Both the position numbers and the translations under genes were made by a program. A stretch of 64,000 nt of DNA from the NCBI RefSeq assembly GCF_038433465.1, contig NZ_JAESVF010000007.1, forward strand, positions 1 through 64,000. The letters are read 5' to 3'. The DNA is from Galbibacter sp038433465 (GTDB lineage Bacteria > Bacteroidota > Bacteroidia > Flavobacteriales > Flavobacteriaceae). Within the stretch, counting starts at the first letter, position 1. Every line of letters starts with the position of its first letter. The notes beneath the pieces were generated by a model that was given only the letters and a program-made list of their open reading frames with translations, was not told the origin of the DNA and made no database searches. Shown piece by piece: positions 1 through 8,780 of the stretch.

Positions 1-8
1 ATAGAGAA

Positions 9-392
9 TTAGTTTGCTTCTGATTTTGCAGTACTAATTTCGCTTTTAATCTTGTCCATCAAGTTTTTCAATTCATCTTCTTGATGCGCCTTAATTTTTT
101 GCTCTATTATCGCTTCAACTTCTTTGTAAGTAAGTTTCTTCTCCGGAATGTGTTGTTCCGCAGCGCTAGAGTCAGTACCAAACATGGTTCCGTTTCCAGT
201 TACTACCCAGTTAATGTTTACAAATGGATACTTCTCTACAATTCGCTCAAGAATATCACTTCCTACTGAAGCATTGTTCTTTTTCATACGTAATGTGTAA
301 CCATTTGATGCGCCAATAGACATATCAAATTGTCTTGCGCTCATTCCAAGGGATTGGATAATAGAAAAAATTCTATCAATTGCTTTTGCCAT
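9..392 (-). CDS. CI-repressor-like helix-turn-helix protein
   Basis: A 127-residue protein whose first 70 residues look like the DNA-binding half of phage CI-type repressors: a helical start (residues 1-30), a turn and recognition region around SIGASNGYTLRMKKN, then the INWVVTGNGTMFG segment (about residues 59-71) that closes this domain in many Bacteroidota repressors. The rest (90-127) is charged and probably a coiled or dimerising helix. There is no S24 peptidase domain, so cleavage-type induction is not expected. An exact minus-strand -7 box lies 24 bases upstream of the ATG. No phage genes are visible nearby, so this may be a host regulator; its targets are unknown. Confidence 0.75.
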   Translation of the reverse strand: MAKAIDRIFSIIQSLGMSARQFDMSIGASNGYTLRMKKNNASVGSDILERIVEKYPFVNINWVVTGNGTMFGTDSSAAEQHIPEKKLTYKEVEAIIEQKIKAHQEDELKNLMDKIKSEISTAKSEAN

Positions 393-586
393 TTTGTTAA
401 TTTTGAGGGTTTGGACAAAAATAGAAAAAAAACTCTGTTAGAGAACTATTTTTCTGTTTTTTTACAAAACTTTAACAAGATTAGCGATTAAAATAACCAA
501 TTTTGGTGTAGTCCAAAGTATTTATTTTTCTATAAATATGAGTATAAATGTATAATTACGATGTTAAAATAAGATTATGTTAATGT
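393..586. other. Gap 393-586: promoter box only
   Basis: Between the CI-like gene and porX. Holds the -7 box at 416; no other structure or terminator was recognised. Confidence 0.5.
416..423 (-). promoter_or_regulatory. -7 box of the CI-like regulator
   Basis: Read on minus this is TATTTTTG, an exact match to the Bacteroidota TAnnTTTG element, placing the predicted transcript start about 20 bases before the ATG at 392. No clear -33 element is seen. Confidence 0.5.
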
Positions 587-2134
587 TTACTTCGGATTCA
601 ATACTACAAATGGTATAATAATTTCTTCAAGAGAAATCCCACCATGTTGGTACGTATTTTTGTAATAACTCACATAATGATTGTAATTGTTAGGGTATGC
701 AAAGAATAAATCTTCCTTGGCAAAGATAAAAGAGCTACTCATATTGATAGTTGGCAAGTGGATTTCCTTCGGATTCTTAACACCGTAAACTTCTTTATCA
801 TTATAAGAAAGACTTCTACCTGTTTTGTATCGTAAGTTTAAGCTAGTGTCTCTGTCTCCAATTACCTTTGAAGGATTTTTTACATTAATTGTTCCGTGGT
901 CGGTAGTAATAATGAGCTTAAATTTTAATTGTTGCGCCTGCTGAATGATTTCTAACAAAGGAGAATTTTTAAACCAACTTTGCGTTAAAGAGCGATAAGC
1001 CTTGTCGTTGGAGGCGAGTTCTTTTACAACTTCCATTTCCGTTTTGGAGTGCGAAAGCATGTCTACAAAATTGTACACCACAACAGTAAGGTCGTTGTCT
1101 TTTTGAGATTTAAAGTTTTGCGCTAGTTGCTTACCAAGTTTTAAATTAGAAATTTTATGATACTCCCATTTAATATCCAATCCCAAACGCCTTATTTGAG
1201 CCTCTAAAAATTCAGCTTCATGCATGTTTTTTCCTCCATCCTCTACGTCATTTTTCCAAAGCTTCGGGTGGAGGCGTTCCATTTCCGAAGGCATTAATCC
1301 AGAAAAAATAGCATTTCTAGCATATTGTGTTGCAGTTGGGAGGATACTAAAATATGGTGTCTCGGTAGTTTTTTTGTAATAATTGTTTACAGTACTTTCA
1401 AAAGCTTTCCATTGGTCGTACCTTAAATTATCAATCACAACAAGTAATGTAGGTTGTGTTTTATTAATTTCTTTTGAAATTAGATCTTTGAATAAGGTAT
1501 GCGACATCACTGGAGCATCGTCTCCTTGAAACCATTTCCCATAATTTTTCTCGATGAATTTCCCAAACTGAGTATTCGCTTCGGTTTTTTGAGATTCCAG
1601 AATTTCGGTCATTCCTGTGTCTTCAATGCCTTCGAGTTCTAATTCCCAGTAAATTAACTTTTTGTATAGCTCTGCCCATTCTTCATAAGAATTTACCATG
1701 GTTAAATCCATTGCAATCTTTCTGAATTCTTGTTGGTAATTCGATGTTGTTTTTTCTGAAACGAGTCTGGAATGGTCGAGATTCTTCTTTAAACTCAGTA
1801 GAATTTGATTTGGGTTTACAGGCTTTATCAAGTAATCGGCTATTTTGGCTCCAATAGCTTCTTCCATGATATTTTCTTCTTCACTTTTGGTAATCATTAC
1901 TACCGGAAGCGTAGGTTTTAACCCTTTAATTTCATTTAAAGTCTCTAAACCTGTAAGTCCAGGCATGTTTTCATCTAAAAAAACAATATCAAAAGTATCT
2001 TCTTTTACAATTTCTACAGCTTCCGTACCACTTTTACAGGTGTGAACGGTATAATTTTTCTTTTCAAGGAAAAGAATATGCGGTTTTAACAGCTCAATTT
2101 CATCATCTACCCAAAGTATCTTTATTTCATTCAT
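587..2134 (-). CDS. porX: PorX: response regulator with PglZ-type phosphodiesterase domain
   Basis: 515 residues. A receiver domain occupies residues 1-120, with the acidic pair D10-D11, phospho-acceptor D54 in FLDENMPG, T82 and K104, so the phosphorylation site looks intact. After a helical linker, the alkaline-phosphatase-like PglZ domain runs from about 210 to 515, with metal-site segments VVIDNLRYDQW, the ATQYARNAIFSG stretch holding the nucleophile region, and TTDHGT. In this phylum the architecture is PorX, which works with the histidine kinase PorY to control type IX secretion genes and cleaves oligonucleotide substrates through its PglZ half. No T9SS structural gene or porY lies in the window. 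The stop is at 587 and the ATG at 2134 faces the divergent HD gene. Confidence 0.93.
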   Translation of the reverse strand: MNEIKILWVDDEIELLKPHILFLEKKNYTVHTCKSGTEAVEIVKEDTFDIVFLDENMPGLTGLETLNEIKGLKPTLPVVMITKSEEENIMEEAIGAKIADYLIKPVNPNQILLSLKKNLDHSRLVSEKTTSNYQQEFRKIAMDLTMVNSYEEWAELYKKLIYWELELEGIEDTGMTEILESQKTEANTQFGKFIEKNYGKWFQGDDAPVMSHTLFKDLISKEINKTQPTLLVVIDNLRYDQWKAFESTVNNYYKKTTETPYFSILPTATQYARNAIFSGLMPSEMERLHPKLWKNDVEDGGKNMHEAEFLEAQIRRLGLDIKWEYHKISNLKLGKQLAQNFKSQKDNDLTVVVYNFVDMLSHSKTEMEVVKELASNDKAYRSLTQSWFKNSPLLEIIQQAQQLKFKLIITTDHGTINVKNPSKVIGDRDTSLNLRYKTGRSLSYNDKEVYGVKNPKEIHLPTINMSSSFIFAKEDLFFAYPNNYNHYVSYYKNTYQHGGISLEEIIIPFVVLNPK

Positions 2135-2144
2135 TCTATTGATG

Positions 2145-2152
2145 TATATTTG
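2145..2152 (+). promoter_or_regulatory. -7 box of the HD phosphohydrolase gene
   Basis: TATATTTG, an exact Bacteroidota -7 element in the short gap between porX and the divergent HD gene. It overlaps the longest possible start codon (TTG at 2150), which argues for the downstream TTG at 2177. No convincing -33 element. Confidence 0.55.
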
Positions 2153-2176
2153 TATGAATTTTACAATTTATTTAGT

Positions 2177-3400
2177 TTGAACGCAGCAAACAAGCTTAAA
2201 ATATTCAACGATCCAATTTACGGATTTATTACCATCCCGAACGAACAGATATTCGATTTAATTGAACATAGATATTTCCAACGCTTGCGTAGGATTTCTC
2301 AAATGGGGCTCTCGTATTTGGTATATCCAGGAGCACATCATACCCGATTTCATCACGCAATTGGTTGCATGCATTTAATGCAGAAGGCAATACAAGTACT
2401 TCGTTTTAAAGGAGTTGATATTTCAGAAGAAGAATCAAAAGCCTTATTGAGCGCTATTTTATTACACGATATAGGACATGGTCCTTTTTCGCATGCTATG
2501 GAACACAGTATCGTAAATGGTGTGTCGCATGAGTATATTTCGCTTCAATTTATGGAGACTTTAAATAAAGAGTTTAACGGAACTTTAACGCTGGCCATTA
2601 AAATCTTTAAAGGAGAATACCATCGAAAGTTTATGAATCAGCTTATTTCTGGACAATTGGATATGGACAGAGCCGATTATTTAAAACGCGATAGTTTTTA
2701 CACGGGAGTTTCCGAAGGAAATATTAATTCTGAGCGAATTATCTCCATGTTAAATGTTGTTGACGATCAATTGGTGGTAGAAGAAAAAGGGATTTATTCC
2801 GTAGAAAAATTTTTAGTAGCACGCCGTTTAATGTATTGGCAAGTGTATTTGCACAAAACAAGTTTGGCGGCAGAGCAGTTGCTTATCAAAGTGTTGCAGA
2901 GGGTTAAGGAATTACACCAAAAAGGAGAATCGCTTCACGCCAGTAGTGCTTTAGCATTTTTCTTGGATAATGAAATTGGAAAATCTGACTTTAACGAGCA
3001 AATATTAGAAACATTTTCACGTTTAGATGATGTAGATATTTTATCAGCAATGAAAGAATGGCAATATCATAAAGATTTTGTGCTTTCAAATTTGTGCAAA
3101 ATATTACTTGAACGAGATTTATTGAAAATAAAATTTAAAAAGAAGCCTATAAAGGCATTGAAAATACAAACACATATTGAAGAATTTATAAAAGAATATA
3201 ATGTAACTGAAGAGGAGGCTAAATATTTTGTGTTTAGTGGGTTGGTAGAAAATCAAGCCTATAATTTAGACAAGCAAAATATTCATATTTTAATGAAATC
3301 TGGAAAGATTGTAGATGTCACAAAAGCATCCGATCAATTCAATTTAAAAGCCTTGTCAAAACCAGTTACAAAATATTACATGTGCTATCCTAAAAAATAA
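2177..3400 (+). CDS. HD-domain phosphohydrolase (dNTPase/SAMHD1-like)
   Basis: The reading frame is open from a TTG at 2150 (416 codons), but a -7 promoter box covers that codon, so I place the start at the TTG at 2177, just before NAANKLKIFNDPIYGFI, where homologues usually begin. The metal site is visible: histidine in HHTRFHHAIG, the HD pair in LLHDIGHGPFSH (106-107 of the longer numbering) and a later aspartate in QLDMDRADYLKRD. These belong to the family of dGTPase-like and SAMHD1-like triphosphohydrolases; the substrate cannot be told from sequence. It is divergent from porX and followed 30 bases on by lpxD, which has its own promoter box. Confidence 0.82.
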   Translation: MNAANKLKIFNDPIYGFITIPNEQIFDLIEHRYFQRLRRISQMGLSYLVYPGAHHTRFHHAIGCMHLMQKAIQVLRFKGVDISEEESKALLSAILLHDIGHGPFSHAMEHSIVNGVSHEYISLQFMETLNKEFNGTLTLAIKIFKGEYHRKFMNQLISGQLDMDRADYLKRDSFYTGVSEGNINSERIISMLNVVDDQLVVEEKGIYSVEKFLVARRLMYWQVYLHKTSLAAEQLLIKVLQRVKELHQKGESLHASSALAFFLDNEIGKSDFNEQILETFSRLDDVDILSAMKEWQYHKDFVLSNLCKILLERDLLKIKFKKKPIKALKIQTHIEEFIKEYNVTEEEAKYFVFSGLVENQAYNLDKQNIHILMKSGKIVDVTKASDQFNLKALSKPVTKYYMCYPKK

Positions 3401-3415
3401 ATAGTACTTTTTTTA

Positions 3416-3423
3416 TACTTTTG
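3416..3423 (+). promoter_or_regulatory. -7 box of lpxD
   Basis: TACTTTTG, exact TAnnTTTG, only seven bases before the lpxD ATG at 3431. The predicted transcript would start within a few bases of the ATG, giving a leaderless or nearly leaderless mRNA for the lipid A operon. Confidence 0.5.
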
Positions 3424-3430
3424 CGGGGAA

Positions 3431-4441
3431 ATGAAATTTACAGCAACTCAAATAGCAGGAATTTTAGAAGGCGAAATAGTCGGAAATCCAGAAGTAGAGG
3501 TTTCCAAACTTTCTAAAATAGAAGAAGGAATAGAAGGATCGCTAACTTTTTTGGCAAATCCTAAATACACACATTATATATATACAACAAAAGCATCGGT
3601 TACGATTGTAAATAAATCGTTGGTGCTCGACCATGATGTAGACACTACGTTAATTAAAGTAGATGATGCCTACAAGTCGTTTTCAAAACTGTTGGAATAT
3701 TATAATAAGGTAAAATTAAACAAAACAGGAGTAGAGCAACCTATTTTTAAAGCAGAGTCTTCTACCTATGGAGACGAAGTTTATATTGGTGCTTTTACAT
3801 ATATAGGTGAAAATGTAACCATAGGGAACAACGTTAAAATATATCCTAATGTTTACATTGGAGATAATGTTACCATTGCAGATAACGTAGTTATTTTTGC
3901 TGGAGCGAAGATATATTCTGAATCGATTATTGGTAAAAACTGTGTTATTCACAGTGGATGTGTTATCGGAGCCGACGGTTTTGGATTCTCGCCAAATGAA
4001 AATGGAGAGTTTCAAAAAGTACCACAAACAGGAAATGTTATTTTAGAAGACAATGTAGATGTTGGTGCTGGAACTACTATCGATAGAGCAACTTTGGGTT
4101 CAACAATTATCCGAAAAGGAGTGAAGTTGGATAACCAAATACAAATTGCACATAACGTTGAAATAGGCGAAAATACCGTAATTGCAGCGCAAACAGGAAT
4201 TGCAGGTTCTACCAAAATTGGTAAAAACTGTATGATTGGTGGGCAAGTAGGTATTGTAGGGCATCTTTCAATAGGCGATAGAGTTCGAATTCAGGCACAG
4301 TCTGGAATAGGTAGAAATGTAAAAGACGACGAAGTGTTGCAAGGATCTCCAGCATTGAATTACGGAGATTACAACAAATCGTATGTTCATTTTAAAAATT
4401 TACCAAAACTGGTAGATAAAATTAATCAACTAGAAAAGTAA
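3431..4441 (+). CDS. lpxD: UDP-3-O-acylglucosamine N-acyltransferase LpxD
   Basis: 336 residues, normal LpxD length. Residues 1-100 form the uridine-binding N-terminal domain (FLANPKYTHYIYTT). From about 105 the protein is a left-handed parallel beta helix of hexapeptide repeats, with the catalytic histidine at H241 in IQIAHNVEIG and the GIAG motif after it. It transfers the second hydroxyacyl chain to UDP-3-O-acylglucosamine in lipid A synthesis, at the cytoplasmic face. It is followed 10 bases later by the lpxC/fabZ fusion, so the genes are co-transcribed. A second LpxD-like gene lies at 7297; this copy, first in the operon and with the full uridine-binding domain, is the better candidate for the housekeeping enzyme. 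Confidence 0.95.
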   Translation: MKFTATQIAGILEGEIVGNPEVEVSKLSKIEEGIEGSLTFLANPKYTHYIYTTKASVTIVNKSLVLDHDVDTTLIKVDDAYKSFSKLLEYYNKVKLNKTGVEQPIFKAESSTYGDEVYIGAFTYIGENVTIGNNVKIYPNVYIGDNVTIADNVVIFAGAKIYSESIIGKNCVIHSGCVIGADGFGFSPNENGEFQKVPQTGNVILEDNVDVGAGTTIDRATLGSTIIRKGVKLDNQIQIAHNVEIGENTVIAAQTGIAGSTKIGKNCMIGGQVGIVGHLSIGDRVRIQAQSGIGRNVKDDEVLQGSPALNYGDYNKSYVHFKNLPKLVDKINQLEK

Positions 4442-4451
4442 AAATACAAGA

Positions 4452-5867
4452 ATGAGTGATCAGGTAAAAAAGCAGTGCACCATCGCTAAAGAAATTTCCT
4501 TATCTGGAGTAGGTTTACATACAGGAATGGAAGTGAAAATGACTTTCAAGCCAGCGCCAGAAAATCATGGATACGCTTTTAAACGTGTAGATCTAGAAGG
4601 ACAACCAGTTATCGAAGCAGATGCTAACTACGTGGTAAATACACAACGTGGTACAAACCTCGAAAAAATGGGTGTTAAAATTCAAACTTCAGAGCATGTT
4701 TTAGCTGCTTTGGTTGGTTTGGAAATCGACAATGTGTTGATAGAATTAAACGCTCCAGAACCTCCAATTATGGATGGTTCTTCAAAATATTTTATCGAAG
4801 CACTTAAAAAAGCTGGGATTGTAGAACAAGAGCAAGAGCGCGACGAGTTTGTTGTAACAGACGTAATTTCTTATACTGATGAAGAATCTGGAAGTGAAAT
4901 AACAATTATTCCTTCTGATGAATACCAAATTACTACCATGGTAGACTTTGGAACAAAAGTCTTAGGAACACAAAATGCAACATTAAAGCATTTATCTGAT
5001 TTTGAAACTGAAATTGCCGATTCTAGAACTTTTAGTTTTTTACATGAAATTGAAACGCTTTTAGAACACGGACTTATTAAAGGAGGCGATTTAAACAATG
5101 CTATTGTATATGTAGATAAAGAAATTTCTGAAGCTACAATGGTAAAACTTAAAGCAGCTTTTAATAAAGATTCAATTTCTGTAAAACCAAACGGAATTTT
5201 AGACAACCTTACTTTAAATCATCCAAACGAAGCAGCTCGACATAAACTTCTTGATGTTATTGGAGATTTAGCATTGGTTGGAACACGTATTCGCGGAAAA
5301 GTAATAGCAAATAAGCCAGGACATTTTGTAAATACACAATTTGCCAAAAAGCTTTCTAAAATAATTAAAATCGAAAAAAGGAATAAAGTTCCTAAAATCG
5401 ATTTGAACCAACCACCATTAATGGATATCAACGATATCATGAAAATGTTGCCGCACAGGCCGCCATTTTTATTAGTCGATAGAATTATCGAACTTTCGGA
5501 TAGCCATGTGGTAGGAATGAAAAATGTAACCATGAATGAGCCTTTCTTTGTTGGACATTTTCCAGGCGCACCAATTATGCCAGGAGTGTTACAAGTGGAA
5601 GCAATGGCACAAACGGGAGGGATATTAGTATTGAGTACAGTTCCAGACCCAGAAAATTACCTTACCTATTTTATGAAAATAGATAATGTAAAATTCAAAC
5701 AACAAGTATTACCAGGCGATACATTAATCTTTAAAATGGAATTAATTTCTCCAATTAGAAGAGGTATTTGTCACATGCAAGCGTATGCATACGCAAACGG
5801 AAAACTTGTAACAGAAGCAGAGCTAATGGCTCAAATAGTAAAAGTTAAAGAAACAGATAAGGAATGA
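4452..5867 (+). CDS. lpxC-fabZ: Bifunctional LpxC deacetylase / FabZ dehydratase
   Basis: A 471-residue natural fusion typical of Bacteroidota. Residues 1-305 are LpxC, the zinc deacetylase that commits the cell to lipid A: zinc ligands H82 (TSEHVLAAL), H264 and D268 (RHKLLDVIGD), with the basic residue H291 of GHFVNTQ. Residues 325-470 are FabZ, the 3-hydroxyacyl-ACP dehydratase, with HRPPF at H335, catalytic H369 in VGHFPGAPIMPG and E383 in QVEAMAQ. The fusion links use of hydroxyacyl-ACP for lipid A to its dehydration for phospholipid. The last four bases overlap the start of lpxA, so translation is coupled. Confidence 0.97.
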   Translation: MSDQVKKQCTIAKEISLSGVGLHTGMEVKMTFKPAPENHGYAFKRVDLEGQPVIEADANYVVNTQRGTNLEKMGVKIQTSEHVLAALVGLEIDNVLIELNAPEPPIMDGSSKYFIEALKKAGIVEQEQERDEFVVTDVISYTDEESGSEITIIPSDEYQITTMVDFGTKVLGTQNATLKHLSDFETEIADSRTFSFLHEIETLLEHGLIKGGDLNNAIVYVDKEISEATMVKLKAAFNKDSISVKPNGILDNLTLNHPNEAARHKLLDVIGDLALVGTRIRGKVIANKPGHFVNTQFAKKLSKIIKIEKRNKVPKIDLNQPPLMDINDIMKMLPHRPPFLLVDRIIELSDSHVVGMKNVTMNEPFFVGHFPGAPIMPGVLQVEAMAQTGGILVLSTVPDPENYLTYFMKIDNVKFKQQVLPGDTLIFKMELISPIRRGICHMQAYAYANGKLVTEAELMAQIVKVKETDKE

Positions 5868-6658
5868 ATCAGCCACTAGCATATGTGCATCCAGGAGCAA
5901 AAATCGCCAAAAATGTGGTGATTGAGCCTTTTGCAACAATCAATAATAATGTAGTTATTGGAGAAGGAACTTGGATTGGAAGCAACGTAACTATCATGGA
6001 AGGTGCTCGTATCGGGAAAAATTGTAATATTTTCCCTGGCGCTGTTATATCGGCAATCCCACAAGATTTAAAATATAACGACGAAGATACAACTGCCGAA
6101 ATAGGAGATAACACAACCATTAGAGAATGTGTTACCATTAATAGAGGAACTAGCGACCGTATGAAAACAGTTATTGGTAAAAACTGTTGGATTATGGCTT
6201 ACAGTCATATCGCACACGATTGTTTCGTAGGAGATCATTGTATCTTTTCAAACAACAGTACTTTGGCAGGACATATTACTGTTGGAGATTACGTAGTATT
6301 GGCGGGAATGACAGCCGTACATCAGTTTTGTTCTATCGGAAATCACGCCTTTGTAACAGGAGGTTCTTTGGTAAGAAAAGATGTTCCTCCATACGCAAAA
6401 GCAGCAAGAGAGCCGCTTTCGTATGTTGGTATTAATTCTGTAGGACTTAGAAGAAGAGGTTTTTCTACTGAAAAGATTAGAGAAATTCAAGATATCTATC
6501 GCATCTTATATCAAAAAAATTATAACAATTCGCAAGCTGTAGAAATTATTGAAGCTGAAATGGAAGCAACTCCAGAACGCGATGAAATTCTTCAGTTTAT
6601 AAAAGATTCGCAACGCGGAATCATGAAAGGTTATTTTAGTTCAAATTCAAATCATTAA
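5864..6658 (+). CDS. lpxA: UDP-N-acetylglucosamine acyltransferase LpxA
   Basis: 264 residues, standard LpxA length, with hexapeptide beta-helix repeats from residue 8 to about 190 and a helical C-terminus. The catalytic histidine is H118 in AYSHIAHDC, matching H125 of the E. coli enzyme, preceded by H115. It adds the first 3-hydroxyacyl chain to UDP-GlcNAc, the entry step of lipid A synthesis. Its ATG overlaps the end of lpxC/fabZ by four bases, and efp starts 10 bases after its stop. The acyl-chain length cannot be read with confidence from the sequence. Confidence 0.96.
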   Translation: MNQPLAYVHPGAKIAKNVVIEPFATINNNVVIGEGTWIGSNVTIMEGARIGKNCNIFPGAVISAIPQDLKYNDEDTTAEIGDNTTIRECVTINRGTSDRMKTVIGKNCWIMAYSHIAHDCFVGDHCIFSNNSTLAGHITVGDYVVLAGMTAVHQFCSIGNHAFVTGGSLVRKDVPPYAKAAREPLSYVGINSVGLRRRGFSTEKIREIQDIYRILYQKNYNNSQAVEIIEAEMEATPERDEILQFIKDSQRGIMKGYFSSNSNH

Positions 6659-6667
6659 TAAAAAAAT

Positions 6668-7234
6668 ATGGCATCTACATCAGATATTAGAAAAGGATTA
6701 TGCATCCGCTTCAACCACGATATTTATAAAATTATTGAGTTTTTACATGTAAAACCAGGAAAAGGACCTGCTTTTGTACGTACAAAACTTAAAAGTGTTA
6801 CCAACGGAAAAGTAATTGATAATACGTTTTCAGCAGGACATAAAATTGAAGATGTACGTGTAGAAACACGTTCGTATCAATTTTTATACCCAGAAGGTGA
6901 TACGTACCACTTCATGAATACCGATGACTACAACCAAATTACACTTCAAAAAGACGTGCTAGATGCACCAGATCTTTTAAAAGAAGGAGAAGTGGTAACT
7001 ATTTTATTTAATACTGAAGATAGTATGCCATTGTCGGTTGATATGCCTGCACACGTTATTTTAGAAGTAACACATACCGAGCCAGGAGTGAAAGGAAATA
7101 CAGCAACCAATGCTACAAAGCCTGCAACTGTTGAAACGGGAGCAACTATCAATGTTCCTTTATTTATTAATGAAGGCGACAAAATTAAAATTGAAACCGA
7201 AAAAGGTACATACATGGAGCGTCATAAAGAGTAA
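6668..7234 (+). CDS. efp: Translation elongation factor P
   Basis: 188 residues in three beta-barrel domains. The loop that reaches the peptidyl transferase centre is KPGKGPA, with the tip lysine at K32, equivalent to K34 of E. coli EF-P. It relieves ribosome stalling at polyproline stretches. No modification enzyme gene is visible here, so whether K32 is modified is unknown. Sitting 10 bases after lpxA, in the lipid A operon, is a recurring arrangement in this phylum and suggests co-transcription rather than a shared pathway. Confidence 0.97.
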   Translation: MASTSDIRKGLCIRFNHDIYKIIEFLHVKPGKGPAFVRTKLKSVTNGKVIDNTFSAGHKIEDVRVETRSYQFLYPEGDTYHFMNTDDYNQITLQKDVLDAPDLLKEGEVVTILFNTEDSMPLSVDMPAHVILEVTHTEPGVKGNTATNATKPATVETGATINVPLFINEGDKIKIETEKGTYMERHKE

Positions 7235-7296
7235 TCTTTTTGACGTTTCTGTTTTTTATACTGAAAAATAACCGTACTGGTTACTTCAAATAGCAA

Positions 7297-8226
7297 ATGA
7301 AATTTCCGCAAACTCACACACTAAAGCAGATAGCCACTATAATAAATTGCAAATTTATAGGCGACGATAATTTTCCGGTTCTAGGGATGAATGAAATTCA
7401 TGTGGTAGAACCTGGCGATATTGTTTTTGTGGACCATCCAAAGTATTACGATAAAGCATTGCATTCAGCAGCAACAGTTATTCTTATTAATAAAGAGGTT
7501 GAATGTCCGCCAAATAAGGCGTTGTTAATTTCCGACGATCCGTTTCGCGATTTTAATGCGTTAACCGCATACTTCAAACCTTTTGCAAAAGCTACTTCAG
7601 CAATAGCAGCTACTGCAAAAATAGGCTTAGGAACTGTAGTTCAACCAGGCGCTTTTATTGGAAATAATGTTACAATTGGCGAAAACTGTTTTATACATGC
7701 CAATGTGAGTATTTACGATAATTGTACCATTGGAAACAATGTTACCATCCATGCAGGAACTGTATTAGGAGCCGATGCTTTTTACTATAAAAATCGACCT
7801 GAAGGTTTCGATAAATTATTATCTGGCGGAAGTGTAGTAATCGAGAACAATGTAGATCTTGGAGCGCTTTGTACTATTGATAAAGGCGTTACAGGAAATA
7901 CCTTGATTAAAGAAGGAACCAAAATTGACAACCAAGTGCATGTTGGACATGATACCGTAATTGGTAAAAAGTGCTTAATTGCATCTCAAGTTGGTATTGC
8001 AGGCTGTGTTGTTATCGAAGATGAAGTTACAATTTGGGGACAAGTTGGTGTGGCTAGCGCTATTTCAATTGGTCAAAAAGCTGTTGTTTTAGCACAGTCG
8101 GGGGTAAGCAAATCTTTAGAAGCTCACAAAACATACTTTGGCTCTCCAGCAGAAGAAGCACGTAAAAAGTACAAAGAGCTTGCATCTATCAGGCAAATAC
8201 CATCGATAATTGAAAAAATAAATTAG
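7297..8226 (+). CDS. Second LpxD-like N-acyltransferase
   Basis: 309 residues. It has a shorter LpxD-type N-terminal domain (residues 1-95) and a hexapeptide beta helix (about 102-285) that keeps the LpxD histidine (H218 in VHVGHDTVIG) and GIAG motif. It resembles LpxD but differs through much of the N-terminal uridine-binding part, so it could act on a different nucleotide sugar or acyl donor. It lies 62 bases after efp and five bases before the next gene. Calling it lpxD without qualification would be unsafe because the canonical enzyme is at 3431. Confidence 0.82.
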   Translation: MKFPQTHTLKQIATIINCKFIGDDNFPVLGMNEIHVVEPGDIVFVDHPKYYDKALHSAATVILINKEVECPPNKALLISDDPFRDFNALTAYFKPFAKATSAIAATAKIGLGTVVQPGAFIGNNVTIGENCFIHANVSIYDNCTIGNNVTIHAGTVLGADAFYYKNRPEGFDKLLSGGSVVIENNVDLGALCTIDKGVTGNTLIKEGTKIDNQVHVGHDTVIGKKCLIASQVGIAGCVVIEDEVTIWGQVGVASAISIGQKAVVLAQSGVSKSLEAHKTYFGSPAEEARKKYKELASIRQIPSIIEKIN

Positions 8227-8230
8227 CAGT

Positions 8231-8644
8231 ATGGGACAATCATTAAAAAGAATAGTAAGAAGTTTTTATGAGTTAGAACCTATTAAAAACAATGAGGTTT
8301 TACAAACGTATTTACACGATGATTGTCAATTGTATTGGAATAGTAGTAAGGGCTTTACCAAACTCAATAAACAAGAACTTATAGAATTGGCTTCAAAAAT
8401 GGCAGAAGCGTATCATTCAGTTCGAACAGAAATTAGCCACTTATTAAAAGATGGAGATGCGGTAACAGTGCGTTACACATATCATGTAAAAACAATCGAA
8501 AACCCAGATGAAGAACAGCCGTTGGTACATTTTATAACTATTTGGGAATTCAAAGATGAAAAATTATATAAAGGATACGAGATTAGTCAGCTAGCCGATG
8601 ATAATCAAGTGAGTTTAAATTCCTTTATGTCAATTAAAAAATAA
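8231..8644 (+). CDS. NTF2/SnoaL-like protein
   Basis: 137 residues with the cone-shaped alpha+beta pattern of the NTF2-like superfamily: an N-terminal helix (SLKRIVRSFYELEPIKNN), a short helix around residue 45 and strands ending in VHFITIWEFKDEKLYKGYEIS. There is no signal peptide. The superfamily includes enzymes and binding proteins of many kinds, so no reaction can be assigned. It begins five bases after the LpxD-like gene and probably ends that transcript. Confidence 0.7.
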   Translation: MGQSLKRIVRSFYELEPIKNNEVLQTYLHDDCQLYWNSSKGFTKLNKQELIELASKMAEAYHSVRTEISHLLKDGDAVTVRYTYHVKTIENPDEEQPLVHFITIWEFKDEKLYKGYEISQLADDNQVSLNSFMSIKK

Positions 8645-8745
8645 ATAAACCTTGCGAAGTTGATATCGGAATGTTATATTTCGATTGTCAAACAAAATAA
8701 TTAATTATTTTTTTAAGTAGATTTCTAAAATCATAATCAAAAAAC

Positions 8746-8753
8746 TATTTTTG
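8746..8753 (+). promoter_or_regulatory. -7 box of sucD
   Basis: TATTTTTG, exact TAnnTTTG, 27 bases before the sucD ATG. The region is very AT-rich and no clear -33 element stands out. Confidence 0.55.
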
Positions 8754-8780
8754 TATAGCTTTAAATAAAATTCAACCCTA

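Noticed and set aside
9..392. Phage or prophage repressor as evidence of a prophage
   Set aside because: No integrase, portal, capsid or other phage gene is adjacent; a lone CI-like domain is common in this phylum.
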